From Moraxella atlantae NBRC 14588 (GTDB lineage Bacteria; Pseudomonadota; Gammaproteobacteria; Pseudomonadales; Moraxellaceae): a stretch of 64,000 nucleotides of DNA. Shown one piece after another: positions 1 through 8,268 of the stretch. How positions within the stretch are numbered: the first letter of the stretch is position 1; every line of letters starts with the position of its first letter. The notes under the pieces were generated by a model that was given only the letters and a program-made list of their open reading frames with translations, was not told the DNA's origin and did not search any database. The position numbers were made by a program, and so were the translations under genes. The stretch spans positions 53,692-117,691 of the forward strand of contig NZ_BCUL01000007.1 of assembly GCF_001591265.1 (NCBI RefSeq), read 5' to 3'.

Positions 1-1250
1 ACTTCATCATCTGTCAAATCCACCGCGGCATAATTGGCTTGGGCGAAAAGTTCATTCAACGCCTTGCGCTCTGCTGCACCGCCTTTTAGGCCGATGCCAA
101 CAAAAATCTGCGCACCATCGGGTAGCCCGGCTTCGGCATGGTGCAAACGGTAGTTAAACTCGGTGATGTTACGCCCATTGAGTGCTTGGCAAAACGCCAA
201 AAACGCGCCGCGCTGCTCGGGGATGGTGACGGCAAAAATTGCCTCTTTTTTCTCACCAATCTCGGTGCGCTCTGCGATATAGCGTAAGCGGTCAAAGTTC
301 ATATTCGCGCCGCACAAAATCGTCACACAACGTTTGCCATGTAAGTCATGCTCAGCGATGTATTTTTTCATACCTGCCACCGCTAATGCGCCCGCAGGCT
401 CGACGATACTGCGTGTCTCGTCATATACGTCTTTGATGGCGGCGCACACTTCATCGTTGCTGCACGTCACGACCTCAGGCTCAACCACCGTGCCTGTGCC
501 GTCAGATTTGGGCATGCGCACCACGTCAAACGGCAACTCGCCGATTTGTGCCACCGCTGTGCCATCGACAAATAGCCCAACTTGCGGTAAGCGCACGCGT
601 TCGCCCGTTGTTAACGCAGCTTGCAAACACGCTGCTTCTTCAGGCTCGACTGCCACCACCTTGACATGCGGTGCAACCTCGCCCAAAAACGCCGCCACAC
701 CTGCCAACAAACCGCCGCCGCCTGTGGCAACAAATACATAATCGAGCGCGCGCCATTGCTGCATCAGCTCAAGCGCGATCGTGCCTTGCCCTGCAATCAC
801 CAATGCATCATCATAGGGCGGAATAAACGTCAAGCCATCAGCTTGCGCGCGCGCGATGGCATAGCGATTGGCTTCATCAAAGCTATCTCCGTGTAGTACG
901 ACATTACCGCCCAATGCCTTAACCGCCTCAACCTTGATGTCGGGTGTGGTGGTTGGCATGACAATCACATTGGGCAGCTGCAAACGGCTGGCAGAGTATG
1001 CCACGCCTTGGGCATGGTTGCCTGCTGATGCACAAATCACACCTTGCGCCTGTTCTGCGGCTGTCAGCTGACTAATGCGGTTATACGCGCCACGCAGCTT
1101 GAACGAAAACACAGGCTGCAAGTCTTCACGCTTTAAGCGAATCTCATTGTCTAGCCGCTGAGACAGGCGTTTGGCAGGCTCAAGCGGTGTTCGAATCGCT
1201 GCCTCATACACCGTGGCTTGTAAAATTAACCGCACCCAATCTGCTAACAT
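1..1250 (-). CDS. ilvA: Threonine ammonia-lyase (threonine deaminase), 3' end outside window
   Basis: This PLP enzyme converts L-threonine to 2-oxobutanoate, the first step of isoleucine synthesis, in the cytoplasm. I translated the minus strand directly: the protein starts MLADWVRLIL and has the PLP-lysine motif SFKLRGAYNR with Lys51. A glycine-rich ATGGGGLLAG loop binds the PLP phosphate. The regulatory ACT-like part begins around residue 330 (GEKKEAIFAV) and runs off the window edge after about 416 residues. That is consistent with the long biosynthetic IlvA of roughly 500 residues rather than the short catabolic TdcB. The gene is divergent from rpiA. It is incomplete only because the window ends. 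Confidence 0.93.
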   Translation of the reverse strand, partial: MLADWVRLILQATVYEAAIRTPLEPAKRLSQRLDNEIRLKREDLQPVFSFKLRGAYNRISQLTAAEQAQGVICASAGNHAQGVAYSASRLQLPNVIVMPTTTPDIKVEAVKALGGNVVLHGDSFDEANRYAIARAQADGLTFIPPYDDALVIAGQGTIALELMQQWRALDYVFVATGGGGLLAGVAAFLGEVAPHVKVVAVEPEEAACLQAALTTGERVRLPQVGLFVDGTAVAQIGELPFDVVRMPKSDGTGTVVEPEVVTCSNDEVCAAIKDVYDETRSIVEPAGALAVAGMKKYIAEHDLHGKRCVTILCGANMNFDRLRYIAERTEIGEKKEAIFAVTIPEQRGAFLAFCQALNGRNITEFNYRLHHAEAGLPDGAQIFVGIGLKGGAAERKALNELFAQANYAAVDLTDDE

Positions 1251-1462
1251 ATTTCACCCCAATCATTTGGCATTATTTGCTGCCATCCTAGCGATGATGG
1301 CGGCCAACGGTTTTAAAATAAGATAGGGTAGGCGTTTCGCTGTGGGCTTGCAAGTTTTTTTGTGCATCATGTGAGATTTTGCTTGCACAACGCCGCTTGA
1401 CGCTCACGCAATGGGTTCTTTATACTGGCAAATGTTTTCACCGCTCAATGATAGGTAACGCC

Positions 1463-2125
1463 ATGACTGACAACCAACAACAACAAAAACAAGCCGCCGC
1501 CCAAGCCGCGCTGGCGTACATCGAGACAGGTATGATTTTGGGCGTAGGTACGGGTAGCACAGTCAATTGCTTGATTGACTTGTTGCCACAAGTACAGCTC
1601 AAAGGTGCGGTGGCAAGCTCAAACGTCACCGCTGAAAAACTAACCGCACTTGGCATTGAAGTGATGGACTTAAACCTCACAGGCACGCTGGATTTGTACA
1701 TTGATGGCGCGGATGAAGTGGATAGCCAGCACCACCTCATTAAAGGTGGCGGTGGTGCTTTGACCCGTGAAAAAATCGTTGCCGCCGCCTCGCGGCAGTT
1801 TATTTGTTTGGTTGATGCATCCAAAACCGTAAATCAGCTTGGGGTGGACTTTCCCGTACCGATTGAGGTTTTACCGCAAGCGCGTTCGTATGTTGCCCGT
1901 CAGTTGGTTGAATTGGGCGGCGAGCCTGTGTATCGTGAGGGCTTTGTCACCGATTATGGCAACGTGATTTTGGACGTGTACGGGCTTGATGTGCGCGACC
2001 CGTTGGCAATGGAGCAACGGCTCAACAACATCGTTGGCGTGGTGTGCAATGGTATTTTTGCCGTTAATCGCGCGGATATCGTGCTTAAAGCTACTGCCGA
2101 TGGCGTGCAGACCTTACGCACTTAA
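1463..2125 (+). CDS. rpiA: Ribose-5-phosphate isomerase A
   Basis: Interconverts ribose-5-phosphate and ribulose-5-phosphate in the pentose phosphate pathway. The 220-residue product has the RpiA signatures GVGTGST (phosphate loop), DGADEVD and [11 protein letters not shown] with the catalytic-site Asp and Lys. The start chosen is the ATG at 1463 (MTDNQQ), which gives the usual family length of about 220; the frame stays open upstream to a TTG at 1379, but the extra 28 residues have no family counterpart. It is a single gene closed by the hairpin at 2145-2175. Gene order ilvA < > rpiA is common in gammaproteobacteria. Confidence 0.96.
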   Translation: MTDNQQQQKQAAAQAALAYIETGMILGVGTGSTVNCLIDLLPQVQLKGAVASSNVTAEKLTALGIEVMDLNLTGTLDLYIDGADEVDSQHHLIKGGGGALTREKIVAAASRQFICLVDASKTVNQLGVDFPVPIEVLPQARSYVARQLVELGGEPVYREGFVTDYGNVILDVYGLDVRDPLAMEQRLNNIVGVVCNGIFAVNRADIVLKATADGVQTLRT

Positions 2126-2144
2126 CCCATCAGGCATTGCCAAC

Positions 2145-2175
2145 AAAAAAACCTGCCGAATTGGCAGGTTTTTTA
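2145..2175. terminator. Bidirectional Rho-independent terminator
   Basis: A 7-bp stem ACCTGCC/GGCAGGT with an AATT-containing loop is flanked by an A-run on the left and a T-run on the right. It can therefore stop both rpiA (+) and the converging Bax1-family gene (-). Confidence 0.85.
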
Positions 2176-2208
2176 GATATATTTGAAAAATATCATTAAG
2201 CTAATCGC

Positions 2209-2931
2209 TTAGTCTTGTAGATAACCAAGCAAGCGCGTGATTTCTAAGTACATCCAAATCAGCGTTGATAGCACACCCACGCCAAGCACCCATTCATAGC
2301 TTTCATCCACACCTGCCGCTTGCGCGCGCTCGATGTTGTCAAAATCCAACAACAGGCTAAATGAGGCGAGCACCACCACAAACAGGCTAAAGCCAATCGC
2401 TAATGCGCCACCATCAAACAATCCAGGGATTGAGTTATGAAAGAAAATGCTTAAGAAAATTTGCAGCAAATACACCACCATCACGGCCAAAATTGCCGAT
2501 ACCATGATAGAGCGGAATTTTTGCGTCACTTTGACCACGCGCGCGCGATATAACGCTAGCATCACCGCACCTGTGGCAAAGGTCGATAACATGGCCGTCA
2601 CAGGTAGGCTTGGGTCTAACCGTGCCGTAAACAACGAGATCGCACCGACTACCACCCCTTCTAAAATCGCAAACGGAATAGCCAAAGTTTTTGCCATGTG
2701 TGGGCGAAAACCGATAAACACGCTTAGACCAAACGCCAACAAAATACTGCCCAATGACATCGCATTGATAAAGCCGTATGAAATACGCGCTGATACGCAG
2801 TAGCCAAAAAAGGCCAGCGCCGATATCACCGAAATCGCCAGCAAAAACGCGGTTTTGTTTGCCACACCGCGCGCCGTCAATGGCTGATTGCTGACCGTAA
2901 ACTCAGCGCGAGAAATAATTGGATTTGCCAT
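2209..2931 (-). CDS. Bax inhibitor-1 / YccA family inner-membrane protein
   Basis: An integral membrane protein of the UPF0005/BI-1 family (E. coli YccA and YbhL relatives). The 240 residues contain about seven hydrophobic segments, for example SLGSILLAFGLSVFIG and ALAIGFSLFVVVLASFSLL, and end with the charged DNIER...YEW-type motif typical of the family. YccA is known as a modulator of the FtsH protease, but I cannot tell whether this one has that role. The ATG at 2931 is preferred over 2949 because a GAGG lies 7 bases upstream of it. It is monocistronic, converging on rpiA. Confidence 0.85.
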   Translation of the reverse strand: MANPIISRAEFTVSNQPLTARGVANKTAFLLAISVISALAFFGYCVSARISYGFINAMSLGSILLAFGLSVFIGFRPHMAKTLAIPFAILEGVVVGAISLFTARLDPSLPVTAMLSTFATGAVMLALYRARVVKVTQKFRSIMVSAILAVMVVYLLQIFLSIFFHNSIPGLFDGGALAIGFSLFVVVLASFSLLLDFDNIERAQAAGVDESYEWVLGVGVLSTLIWMYLEITRLLGYLQD

Positions 2932-3235
2932 AATCCATCCTCTAATCAAAAAAAATTAACATCCCATTACTAGGCAAAAATAAAACCGCCTAAGCTTATT
3001 AATGGTGTTATCCTGCTGTTTTTGCAAGATTTATCTGCCAAAAATCCCTTGCGGTTATTGTGTGCTACCATAGCAAGCTAAACCCTATTTGTATAGCCGT
3101 TTGTTGTGACAAAACGTAACGCTAGTCAATTGCATTTGGTAATAGCAAATTGAGACCAGCAAAACCGACCACCGACCAAAAAATCCGCCAAAACTGTGCT
3201 AAAATACAGGCTTTCATCAGCCAAACGCTTGCCTT

Positions 3236-4171
3236 ATGACTACAAGCCGCATTCGCAACCCCGCCTTTCGTCGCATTGGCGTGATGGGACGCGCCAATAA
3301 AACCAGTAATATTGAAAGTATTTATCAAATTTGTGATTTTTGCCATGCGCAAGGTTTGCAAGTGTGGGTGGATTGCACCACCGCGCGTCTGCCTGCGCTA
3401 TCGGTCGAACGGCTAGGCGATGTGACCTTGATTGAGCGCAGCGTGCTGGGCGGTGCGTGTGATTTGGTGATTGTGGTTGGTGGTGATGGCTCAATGCTAC
3501 ACGCCGCGCAGGTTTTGGCAAAATACCCTGTGCCTGTGGTTGGCGTGAACCGTGGGCGGTTGGGCTTTTTGACTGACATCAACCCCGAACAACTGCACCA
3601 ACAGCTGCACGATATCCTAAACGGCGCGTATCAGCTAGACCATCGGTTTTTGCTCAAAATGGAGATTCGCCAAGGCGCGCATGTGATTTATGAAGATATG
3701 GCGCTAAACGACATCGTGCTGCATGCAGGCAAATCGGTGCACATGTTGGATTTTAACCTAACCATTGATGGACAAGCCGTGTCGCGTCAGCACAGTGACG
3801 GCTTGATTGCCGCCACACCAACAGGTTCTACCGCTTATGCCTTATCAGGCGGTGGTCCGATTGTGCACCCCAAGCTTGACGCGGTCTGCTTGGTGCCGAT
3901 GTACCCACACACCCTGTCTAGCCGTCCGATTGTGGTCAGTGGCAATAGCGAAATTAAAATTCGTATCAACAAAGACAACCGCACCCAACCGATGGTCAGT
4001 GCCGATGGCAAGCCGTCTGTACCGCTTAACCAAAACCAACGCCTAGTGATTGGCAAACATCCCAATCGTTTGACGCTGCTGCATCCGCTGGATGTGGATT
4101 TTTTTGCTGCTTGCCGCACCAAATTAAACTGGAACAATTACAGCGAAGAATTTGCTATGGGCAATGAATAA
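3236..4171 (+). CDS. nadK: NAD kinase
   Basis: Phosphorylates NAD to NADP using ATP. The 311-residue protein carries the diagnostic GGDGS motif (residues about 82-86) and the second conserved region TPTGSTAYALSGGGP that binds nucleotide and substrate. It also has the C-terminal SADGKP segment. Length matches bacterial NadK (about 290-310). The ATG at 3236 is the only sensible start, since the glycine-rich fold begins about 15 residues later (RRIGVMGR). The gene stands alone between the Bax1-family gene and mltB, divergent from the former. Confidence 0.96.
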   Translation: MTTSRIRNPAFRRIGVMGRANKTSNIESIYQICDFCHAQGLQVWVDCTTARLPALSVERLGDVTLIERSVLGGACDLVIVVGGDGSMLHAAQVLAKYPVPVVGVNRGRLGFLTDINPEQLHQQLHDILNGAYQLDHRFLLKMEIRQGAHVIYEDMALNDIVLHAGKSVHMLDFNLTIDGQAVSRQHSDGLIAATPTGSTAYALSGGGPIVHPKLDAVCLVPMYPHTLSSRPIVVSGNSEIKIRINKDNRTQPMVSADGKPSVPLNQNQRLVIGKHPNRLTLLHPLDVDFFAACRTKLNWNNYSEEFAMGNE

Positions 4172-4273
4172 CGATCAGTAGTTCGGTGTGACGGTCGTGA
4201 CAGTGAGATGATAAACCAAGATCAAGCCGCATGGTAGTGCAAAACTGGTCGTAAATGACAATGGTTCTTGCAA

Positions 4274-4308
4274 AAAAAAGCATTATTGCAGACCAATAAC
4301 GCTTTTTT
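4274..4308. terminator. Probable bidirectional terminator between nadK and mltB
   Basis: Imperfect hairpin with arms AAAAGCATTATTG and CAATAACGCTTTT (one mismatch), with A and T runs on the two sides. It lies between two converging genes. Confidence 0.7.
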
Positions 4309-4330
4309 AGTGGTCAAACAGATTGGTTGA

Positions 4331-5674
4331 TTAAAATCCAATCAACGGCGCGGCAGAACGTTGGCTAATAAAGCCATCAGGAATTTGTCCACGCGACGCT
4401 TGCCAGCGCGCAAACGCCATACGCGTGTTATTGCCTGCGATGCCATCGGTACCTTGCGTGTCAAAGCCTTGCGCTGTCAAACGCTCTTGTAACTGGCGCA
4501 CTTGATAATTTGCCAATGGTTGTTCGTAGCGCGGCCAATCTTGCTGCAAGGTCGGCTGCCCGATAATGGCTTTTGCCAGTAGACTAACCGCCAGCGCGTA
4601 GTTGGATGAATTATTATAGACTTTAATCACATTAAAGTTGTTGGTTATCAGCAAAGCAGGTCCTTCTTTGCCTGCAGGTAACCACAATTCGGCTTGCGCT
4701 GAGCGGTTGCTTGGATAGCCCATAAACTGCACGCCAAGCGCTTGCCACTCACCCAGCGATTTTTTGCTACCTAGGTTGCGATAATCAAAACCTGCAGGTA
4801 GGCGCACCTCGTATACCGCATCGACACCGCGTTGCCAACCTGAGCGGCTTAGATAGCTTGCGGTTGAGGACAGCGCGTCTGCCATATTCCATGGGTTTTT
4901 GTGCCCATCGCCATCGCCATCGACGCCTTCAACAAGCCACGTTTGTGGAATAAATTGGGTGTGTCCCATGCCGCCTGCCCACGAGCCTTTTAGCTGCGAC
5001 CAATCGACATCACCGCGCTGCACCAGCTGTAGCATTGCCAAAAGCTGCTCTTCGGCAAATGCCTTGCGCCGTCCGTCATACGCCAACGTTGCAAGACTGC
5101 TTGGTAGGCTGCTATTGCCCGTGCCCTTGCCATACGATGACTCCATGCCCCAAATTGCAGTAACAATAGACGCAGGCACACCGTATTGGTTTTCGATACG
5201 ACTCAATAGACTTTGTTGATTGGCGTAATTGCTGCGTCCTGCGCTCACACGCCCACTCGATAGCGCGCTATCAACGTAGTCCCACGGCATTTTGACAAAT
5301 TCAGCTTGGCTGCGGTCAAGCGTGATCGCTTGCTCATTGTAATCTGCCCTTGCCAACAAACGCTCAATATCTTGCCGATTGTAGCCTTGCTGGCTGGCAC
5401 GCTGAGCAAAGCTTATTTTCCACTCGCTAAAGCTACCATAGCGCGGCATCACAGGCGCAGGTGCTGGGGTTGGTACGGGTGTAGGGCGCGGCTGCACCAC
5501 CACAACGGGCGGTTTTGGTACGATGACCACTGGCGGCTGCGTCGGCATTGGCTGTGGGGCAGGGTACGTCGGCGCTTTGGGCGTGCTGCATGAGGCGGCA
5601 AGCAAAGCAAACGCGCTATAGCCTGTTAGATGCAAAACCAGTTTGGTGGGCGAAAATCGGCGAAAATTCAACAT
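4331..5674 (-). CDS. mltB: Lytic murein transglycosylase, MltB family lipoprotein
   Basis: Cleaves peptidoglycan glycan strands non-hydrolytically, leaving 1,6-anhydro-MurNAc ends; it acts from the periplasmic face of the outer membrane. The N-terminus is a lipoprotein signal with lipobox LLAASC, followed by a proline-rich spacer (PAPQPMPTQPP and similar). The SLT_2 catalytic domain contains the Glu in IWGMESSYGKG and the GGMGHTQF motif. The last 60 residues form a PG_binding_1 peptidoglycan-binding domain (VRQLQERL...DGIAGNNTRMAF). The ATG at 5674 (MLNFRR) puts the basic n-region directly before the hydrophobic core; the frame is open to 5695. Confidence 0.92.
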   Translation of the reverse strand: MLNFRRFSPTKLVLHLTGYSAFALLAASCSTPKAPTYPAPQPMPTQPPVVIVPKPPVVVVQPRPTPVPTPAPAPVMPRYGSFSEWKISFAQRASQQGYNRQDIERLLARADYNEQAITLDRSQAEFVKMPWDYVDSALSSGRVSAGRSNYANQQSLLSRIENQYGVPASIVTAIWGMESSYGKGTGNSSLPSSLATLAYDGRRKAFAEEQLLAMLQLVQRGDVDWSQLKGSWAGGMGHTQFIPQTWLVEGVDGDGDGHKNPWNMADALSSTASYLSRSGWQRGVDAVYEVRLPAGFDYRNLGSKKSLGEWQALGVQFMGYPSNRSAQAELWLPAGKEGPALLITNNFNVIKVYNNSSNYALAVSLLAKAIIGQPTLQQDWPRYEQPLANYQVRQLQERLTAQGFDTQGTDGIAGNNTRMAFARWQASRGQIPDGFISQRSAAPLIGF

Positions 5675-5845
5675 AACACAAGTACCACAGAGCAAAAATT
5701 GACAAAATGAGGTGGGGCAAAATTGCCATCACGCGCCAAAAATATAACAGCAACGTCATGCAATGTCATGTGACAAAACGTAAAACTTGCCACAAGCAGC
5801 GGATTTTGCCATGGGTTTTTAGAATAGGTAAAAATAATTGACAAC

Positions 5846-5876
5846 AAAAAAGCCCTGCTAAAAAACAGGGCTTTAG
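5846..5876 (-). terminator. Terminator of the tRNA(CAT) gene
   Basis: Perfect stem AAAGCCCTG/CAGGGCTTT, with a T-run on the minus-strand side, placed about 50 bases after the tRNA 3' end. Confidence 0.8.
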
Positions 5877-5922
5877 TCACCATCTTTTTTATTTTATCAA
5901 ATTTTATAAAAAAGAAAAAATA

Positions 5923-5999
5923 TGGTGGCGATGCCGAGACTTGAACTCGGGACCTTACGATTATGAGTCGTACGCTCTAACCAGCTGAGCTACATCGCC
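5923..5999 (-). tRNA. tRNA with CAT anticodon, probably elongator tRNA-Met
   Basis: The reverse complement folds as a 77-nt tRNA: acceptor GGCGATG/CATCGCC, D-arm GCTCAGCTGGTTAGAGC, and anticodon arm TACGA-CTCATAA-TCGTA. The T-arm is CCGAG-TTCAAGT-CTCGG, and an encoded CCA follows discriminator A. The anticodon CAT fits elongator Met. A tRNA-Ile2 with lysidine-modified C34 cannot be excluded by eye. It is not initiator tRNA: the first acceptor pair is G-C and the anticodon stem lacks three consecutive G-C pairs. Confidence 0.93.
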
Positions 6000-6027
6000 T
6001 TACCAGTCCGTGCTGGTTGAGGCGCAT

Positions 6028-6056
6028 ATTATGCGGATTTGTCGGGCGCACGTCAA
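6028..6056 (-). promoter_or_regulatory. Promoter of the tRNA(CAT) gene
   Basis: On the minus strand TTGACG is followed, after 17 bases, by CATAAT. It lies about 30 bases upstream of the mature tRNA 5' end, as expected for a strong sigma-70 tRNA promoter. Confidence 0.75.
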
Positions 6057-6393
6057 GCGGTTTGCGAAATTTTTTATGATTTTTTTGCCACTTTTTTTTG
6101 TCATTGGGCGATGGTTGGGCAAAATCAAGCATGGCGAGTCTACCAGTTGGGTCATACATTTGGTCTAAATGACATAGGTTTGTCATCTAAAGTGTGGCAC
6201 AATAGATTGCTATACGCGCCTGTTTTTGTCTATGTGTTGATTTTTTAAATGTGTTGATCAGGCGTGTTTGGTCACTGTGGTGACCGTCTTACCTAATCTT
6301 ACCTAGTTATTTTTCATTGTTTTAGCCAAATTCGCCTGTGTCTGGCATGCGTTTGACTGCGCTGTGCCTTGATGTTGCGTGCAAGGAATGTGT
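6057..6393. other. Intergenic region with a perfect inverted repeat
   Basis: No coding sequence is recognisable in these 337 bases. A perfect inverted repeat GGTCAC-TGTG-GTGACC lies at 6270-6285, without a T-run, so it looks more like an operator than a terminator. Downstream is a short direct repeat of CTTACCTA. A possible promoter (TTGTCA, 17 bases, TAGATT) precedes the repeat. The downstream gene starts at 6394. Confidence 0.5.
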
Positions 6394-8235
6394 ATGACTG
6401 ACCAACGTGTGGACGTATTAGCCGAGCCTAAGCACAAAGAACCGTATTTGCAAGGTTTGTTGCTGCGCTATAGCGTGTTTGCGCTGGCGTTTGTGGTATT
6501 GTTGCTGGGGTTGGTGCTGCTCAAATGGTGGCTGATTGGGCTTGGGTTGGTTGGCATTGCGTTGGGGATTTATGATATTGTGCAGGATAAACACGCGATT
6601 TTGCGCAATTATCCGCTGTCGGGGCACGTGCGCTATGTATTGGAGAATTTTCGCCCCGAGATTCGCCAATATCTGCTTGAGGATGACCAAGTACAAGTGC
6701 CGTTTTCGCGTCAGCAGCGCGCACTGGCGTATCAACGCGCCAAAAATGTCAGTGATACCAATGCGTTTGGTACGCTTGAAGATGTGTATCAGTCGGGCAA
6801 AGAATGGTTTTTGCAGTCTACGCTTAGCCATCCGCTCAAAGAAACCAATTTTCGTATTCGGGTTGGCGGTGCGCGCTGTTTACAACCGTATGATATTTCC
6901 GTGTTTAATATTTCTGCCATGAGTTTTGGCAGTCTATCGGCGGCAGCGATTGAGGCACTCAACCAAGGCGCGAAGTTGGGCGGCTTTGCCCATGACACAG
7001 GGGAGGGCGCGATTAGCCCGTATCATAAAAAACACGGTGGCGATCTGATTTGGGAGCTTGGCACAGGTTATTTTGGCTGTCGTAACCATGACGGTACGTT
7101 TAGCGCGCAAAAATTTGCCGAACGCTCACGGCTTGAGCAGGTCAAGATGATTGAAATCAAGCTGTCGCAAGGCGCAAAACCCGGTAAAGGCGGCGTGTTA
7201 CCCAAAGAAAAAATTACCGCAGAAATCGCCGAAACGCGTGACATTTCAATGGATAAAGATTGTATCTCACCTGCTAGCCATTCAGCGTTTGAAACGCCGC
7301 GCGAGTTGGTGCGCTTTTGGCAACAGCTGCGTGAGCTGTCGGGCGGTAAGCCTGTTGGTTTTAAGCTGTGCGTGGGGCAGCCGTGGCAGTTTATGGGCAT
7401 TGTCAAGGCAATGCTAGAAGAGGACAATTATCCTGATTTTATCGTCATTGATGGCGCAGAAGGCGGTACGGGGGCTGCGCCTGTTGAGTTTATGGACAAC
7501 GTCGGTATGCCGCTGGTGGATGGGTTTTTGTTGGTGCACAATACGCTGGTGGGCGCAGGCATTCGCGATAAGATCAAAATCGGTGTGAGCGGTAAGCTGA
7601 TATCAGCGTTTGATATCGCGCGTATGCTTGCTATTGGCGCGGACTGGTGTAATTCGGCGCGTGGGTTTATGTTTGCCGTTGGCTGTATTCAATCACGCAG
7701 CTGTCACACCAACAAATGCCCAACGGGTGTGGCGACACAAGACCCGTATCGTCAGCGCGCGCTTGATGTGCCCGATAAAGCCCAACGCGTGTACAATTTT
7801 CACAAAAATACCTTAAAAGCGATGGCAGCCATCGTTGGTGCGGTGGGGCTTGATCATCCCAAAGATTTGCGCCCGTATCATATCGCACGGCGCATGGACG
7901 ATGGCAGCATCAAGCTGCTATCTAAGTTTTATTATTTCACCGAAAAAGGCGTGTTGTTGGATTTATCAGCGCGTGCAGAGATTTTTAACCAAATGTGGGT
8001 CATGGCAAATCCAGATAGCTTTTTGGCAGATAACGAAGCCTTGATTGCCTATAATAACGACGCACGCATCAAGCCCCCTGTGCCCAATCGTCAGCGTACG
8101 CCGACCAAACGTGAAGAGCTTGAGCCTGACGATTTGGGCAATAATGGCGTAGGGCGCGACCCAAGTCCTGACCGTATCGATAGCGTCGATCTCAGCGCGA
8201 CGCATTACTACACTTATGAAGACGATCCGCACTAA
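6394..8235 (+). CDS. Membrane-anchored glutamate-synthase-like FMN-binding protein
   Basis: Resembles the central and FMN-binding domains (Glu_synthase, PF01645) of the large subunit of glutamate synthase, without the glutaminase domain. Residues about 25-60 form one or two hydrophobic helices (YSVFALAFVVLLLGLVLL), so the protein is probably tethered to the inner membrane. FMN-site features include SFGSLSAAAI, GAEGGTGAAP and GVSGKL. The C-x5-C-x4-C motif in CIQSRSCHTNKCPTGVATQ matches the 3Fe-4S ligands of GltS. The ATG at 6394 follows AAGGA. Its substrate is unknown: such proteins are annotated only as FMN-binding glutamate synthase family. It is monocistronic and converges on pilS. Confidence 0.85.
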   Translation: MTDQRVDVLAEPKHKEPYLQGLLLRYSVFALAFVVLLLGLVLLKWWLIGLGLVGIALGIYDIVQDKHAILRNYPLSGHVRYVLENFRPEIRQYLLEDDQVQVPFSRQQRALAYQRAKNVSDTNAFGTLEDVYQSGKEWFLQSTLSHPLKETNFRIRVGGARCLQPYDISVFNISAMSFGSLSAAAIEALNQGAKLGGFAHDTGEGAISPYHKKHGGDLIWELGTGYFGCRNHDGTFSAQKFAERSRLEQVKMIEIKLSQGAKPGKGGVLPKEKITAEIAETRDISMDKDCISPASHSAFETPRELVRFWQQLRELSGGKPVGFKLCVGQPWQFMGIVKAMLEEDNYPDFIVIDGAEGGTGAAPVEFMDNVGMPLVDGFLLVHNTLVGAGIRDKIKIGVSGKLISAFDIARMLAIGADWCNSARGFMFAVGCIQSRSCHTNKCPTGVATQDPYRQRALDVPDKAQRVYNFHKNTLKAMAAIVGAVGLDHPKDLRPYHIARRMDDGSIKLLSKFYYFTEKGVLLDLSARAEIFNQMWVMANPDSFLADNEALIAYNNDARIKPPVPNRQRTPTKREELEPDDLGNNGVGRDPSPDRIDSVDLSATHYYTYEDDPH

Positions 8236-8268
8236 AGCGTTGGTGAGAAAAGCTGAGTGGTTACCGTG

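Noticed and set aside
5923..5999. CAT-anticodon tRNA considered as initiator tRNA
   Set aside because: It lacks the mismatched first acceptor pair and the three G-C pairs in the anticodon stem.
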